This document shows positions 60,481-64,000 of a stretch of 64,000 nucleotides of DNA, piece after piece; within the stretch, counting starts at the first letter, position 1; the number at the start of each line of letters is the position of its first letter. This DNA is from Caprella mutica (Eukaryota > Arthropoda > Malacostraca > Amphipoda > Caprellidae): the NCBI GenBank assembly GCA_947561585.1, contig CANNZV010000323.1:372001-436000 (forward strand). Reading direction: 5' to 3'. The notes under the pieces are model-generated. The model saw only the letters and a list, made by a program, of their open reading frames with translations, was not told where the DNA came from and searched no databases. The translations under genes were made by a program, and so were the position numbers.

Positions 60481-61843
60481 CAGTGTATGCTATAATTAAT
60501 TATAATTTAAATTTTTAACGTGCGTTTGAAGCCATTATGTTTCTGTTGTTCGAGGCCATAGGCACAATTTAGCTGCTTGACCCTACCTAAGGGGTTAAAC
60601 CTAAATAACCGACCTCGCCTAACATAACCTCACCGACCTCACCTAACATAGTACCTATGTCTAGTAAATTAAAAAAAATAGCCTACCTACAACATATATA
60701 ACAATGAATACAATTTATGGACAGAGCCGTAGGGATACATTATTATTTTATTATGCTCAGCTAATACAAAAGTATAGAATTAAATACATATGCTGCAGTG
60801 CGGCCCCAGTGCCAAAGACATACCAATTTGCAATGAAGAAAGTATCATTTCTTGGTTTATTATTAAGGCTACACAACAAAAATATACAAAGTATTGTCAA
60901 TAGAGTTGTGACGTCAACATAGCAAATGCAGAATATAAACCAGGGGTCTAAAAGATCAATTTAATACTCAAGATGCATATTATATAAGTATTTCTAAACA
61001 ATAATTAATTATATTTTCAGAATATGTTTCAACTTATAAACAGTTTCTTTGATTCCGAACAGTTGTCTTAATGACGTCACGTACACAAAATACCTCTTCT
61101 GTCACTACAAGTTATTAACATGGTTGGAAAAGAAAAGCTCGCGCATTAAAGTATAAAAAAAAAAGTTATTTGTACCGAAGAATAAGTACACGAATAGTTT
61201 TTATTAAAGAATCTTTAATTTAAAAGGTTAAATAATTTTTATTAGGTTTATTAACTTACAGCCTAAAAATTAACCTCTGCGCATATTTTGTGATTACTAA
61301 ATTATGTTGATGATTAATACAATGGTTAAATTATAAATTATATCACCTACTGAGGCACTCAATTAATGTGATTTTTTCCACAGCATGATTAAGTCTATGA
61401 ACCCGTTAATTATAGTTTATAATATTATACAGAATTAGTAAGAAACGTCGTGACTTGTATGTGAGTAAACCATTAATAGAATGCTGTGCATCAATCAATC
61501 AAAATAGTTAAATATCCTAATTATTCAATAGTTGTGGATAGACACATTTTATTAATTGTCATAATTGATATTATATAATCTATGGGCTTTTTACGCCAAT
61601 GTACTAAATTTTAAGAATTATTGAGTTTCCAATAGAACTTATTACCTATTCTAACACGATTTATCATTCATGGTCTATCTAAAAAAAGCGAAATATTAAA
61701 ACTTAAAATTAGTCATCAAATTTCAGGAAACTGCATGAATGTATTACTATTTTACTATTTATATGAAAGCTACATATATATACCTGCAGTGAAACATTTA
61801 TTAAGGCACACAAATAATTAAACTTCGAAATGGGCTTGTTTAA
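60481..61843. other. Noncoding, no gene seen
   Basis: AT-rich. 60575-60660 has short cctaac/cctcac phrases. The open frame at 60704-60922 has no recognisable domain. Confidence 0.5.
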
Positions 61844-62434
61844 AGGTCCTCTCCAATCAAATTTTTTTATTGATTAAATCAATGAGGCTAATGTTTCTTA
61901 TAATTTTACTGCAAACCGCATCAAATTTGATAGTATATTTTTAATTTTATATGCTTTTAAAGATTTTTATAATCAAAACTCTACAAAACCTATTTTACTT
62001 CCGACTTTCTAATTTTCAGTCAGAAGAAGAAGAATGTACACCATTTGTTTTGATTGTCAACTAGGTATAAGGTTTAATAAATCTATTTAATATTCGTGTA
62101 AAAGGTATAATATCGGATAAACTTTTAGTAAACGTTTTAATAAACGTTTATATACTTAATGAAATTATTAATTTCTAAAACTAAGGCCAAAAACGCATTT
62201 TTTGTTTGAAAATCTAAATTTACAATCAAAACAAAGAGTGTACATTCTACTTTCTCGGCGTCAGGTTAGTGATTCGCTCAATTGTTGCTTACATAGTATT
62301 GAAAAACTTTAAAAGCAAATAATAAAATATATACTGATCCGATTGTATGCGGTGTGCGGAATAATGATCGTAGACCTTAGTTCTATAATATCATGTTATA
62401 AACTCATTTTTTTCCCGGAGCCTGGAGAGGACCT
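61844..62434. mobile_element. 591-bp TTAA-flanked MITE (piggyBac-type duplication)
   Basis: Ends aggtcctctcca and tggagaggacct are inverted repeats, flanked by TTAA at 61840-61843 and 62435-62438. TTAA is the target of piggyBac elements. Related ends occur at 27040, 35451 and 63757. Confidence 0.8.
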
Positions 62435-62438
62435 TTAA

Positions 62439-64000
62439 GAAAATCATGATACCTATTTATGTAATAATTTTAATTTATGACGTAATTCAAGAGGTCAGAG
62501 GTTTCAATAGAAAAGGAGTAATTTTCGTCTTAGGAATATAACTACTGCTATCCTCTTCATTAAATACTGATATTATACAAATATAATTGTTTTATTCCTT
62601 TTATTTTATAATATAAATATTTTCACTAATTTGAAATGATATACATCTGTCATTTACGCAGTCTCCCTTAGATTTGATAGCAATTTCTCTCTTTTAAAGT
62701 ACAGTTTTCTATGAGATTATGTAGGGGTGACTAAATATTTTCAAAATTAAATACTGCGAATGAATAGGATATTATAACTCATTTATGCAGGAATAAATTT
62801 ATGCATAAATAGGTGGTTTACTATACTTTTTTTTATCGTAGAAAATTTAAAACCAACTTCTGAAATCTTGTCTTATATATTAGAGGTATTTTAATTATAC
62901 ATAAAGGCTAAAGCTCTGTAAGCTGATTATGAAAGCAAAGATATTATGATATGAAATATGTTATTTAAATTAGTTACTATTTATCAAAAATTGTTTCAAA
63001 AACAATTCTAATTTTATTATCAACATGTAACCAAAACTATCAGTTTATTGTTTGGGTTAATAAATTAAACTACTATCAAACTTTTTGAAATTGCATTTTC
63101 TGTATCTCAATAATATTTTCACCGAAGTTTACACAAGGTGAACTGCTGTAAAATTTCATTCCTAATTCGTGAATATTCCTAATCGTGGAATTATATGGAA
63201 CACTCACGAATTTGAGATTTTGGTATAGTGTAAATACACTCAATAGTGTTTTTATTTCTCAAATTCAATTAGTCAATAATTAATGCATAGTTACTCGAAG
63301 ATAGGTTGATGTTTTGAAAATGTTACAGAAATGAAGTCATCTATCAAGAAATAATGCAATCAAGTCATAATACTGTATAATGTATATATAGGATTAAACT
63401 TATGTTGATCTGAAGCATTTAATAACATTATACTGATTAATGTTTTACTGTAATATTATGTGAACAACTTCATGTGAAAGTTTGATATAATTGTGATTGA
63501 AACTATTAGGTTGTTGGAGCAAGTAAAGATAACGGACCAGGGGTCAACAATCTTTATGGCTTCTTTACACATGTCAGGGATCCGTCCGGGACGTCTCCGG
63601 TCCGTCTCCTCTCAGTGATTAAGTGTCAGTGAAAAAATATATCGTTACTTTAATTTCAAATGACACATTTACACAGTACCGGCTCCTCTCAGTGACAAAA
63701 TAATCCATGACCGGTGACACCCCTGACGGCTCCCTGACATGTTTGAAGAAGCCTTAGAAGTCCCCTCCACTCTATTTTTTTTGTTTCTCTATTGATTAGA
63801 ACTAAGGAGCAAACTATTTCAAATTTGGTTCCATAGTTTTATTATAATATGTGATTTGAGATTTGTTTCCGTTCTTTATACTACCCTTCTGAATTTCAAG
63901 CAAAGAAAAAGCCTGCATGTCCGATAGGCTACTAGATCCGACAAATTCAAAACAATAACAAAGCTGATTATATAAAGAATCCAAGTACATAATTAAGAAT
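62439..64000. other. Noncoding to window end, with a small terminal-repeat element
   Basis: No gene seen. At 63556-63752 an element-like stretch has ends ggcttctttacacatgtcag and ctgacatgtttgaagaagcc (inverted), GC-richer inside with repeated 'ctcctctcagtga'. It is followed at once by a relative of the TTAA-MITE end (63757). Confidence 0.5.

Overview
The window is AT-rich animal nuclear DNA. GT-AG introns, insect-type protein sequences (a laccase-family gene, TSR2) and dense insect-style transposons point to an insect. A hemipteran is plausible but is not shown by the sequence.

Layout. (1) 1-30000 is a repeat-rich block built around an unrecognised six-exon gene family. Copy B is intact across 16184-21335 (- strand). 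Copy A (1-765, - strand) is cut by the window edge and belongs to a nearly identical tandem duplication about 20.57 kb away (1-5880 versus 20570-26873). Copy C (27164-28005, + strand) is an older, inverted, decayed copy with its middle exons missing. The block also holds an RT retroelement with a PHD-like finger (5900-9540), two fragments of one LINE, a mariner-like element in an intron of copy B, a 502-bp palindrome, and 16-, 17-, 21-, 31- and 45-bp tandem arrays. The 21-bp array is 2.7 kb long.

(2) 31163-46687 (+ strand) is an 18-exon gene for a secreted multicopper-oxidase-related protein (MCORP type). All reading phases join exactly to give 1347 residues. The first half is acidic, Ser/Arg-rich and Pro/Tyr/Gly-repeat-rich. 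The second half is a laccase-like three-cupredoxin core that has lost 6 of its 11 canonical copper ligands, including the whole type 1 site.

(3) 47896-50889 (- strand) is a five-exon TSR2 gene of 182 residues, convergent with MCORP. TSR2 proteins escort ribosomal protein eS26.

(4) 51-64 kb has no gene I can support. It is packed with small DNA transposons: a 2.1-kb TA-flanked element with terminal repeats, hAT-type MITEs (two with perfect 8-bp target duplications), a TTAA-flanked MITE, and a roughly 200-bp repeat present three times.

The main candidate for something undescribed is the gene family in the first block. Two of its exons resemble the BH1 to BH2 stretch of Bcl-2 proteins, apparently twice in one protein that ends in a basic tail instead of a membrane anchor. 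This is inference from reading by eye. No database search was run.
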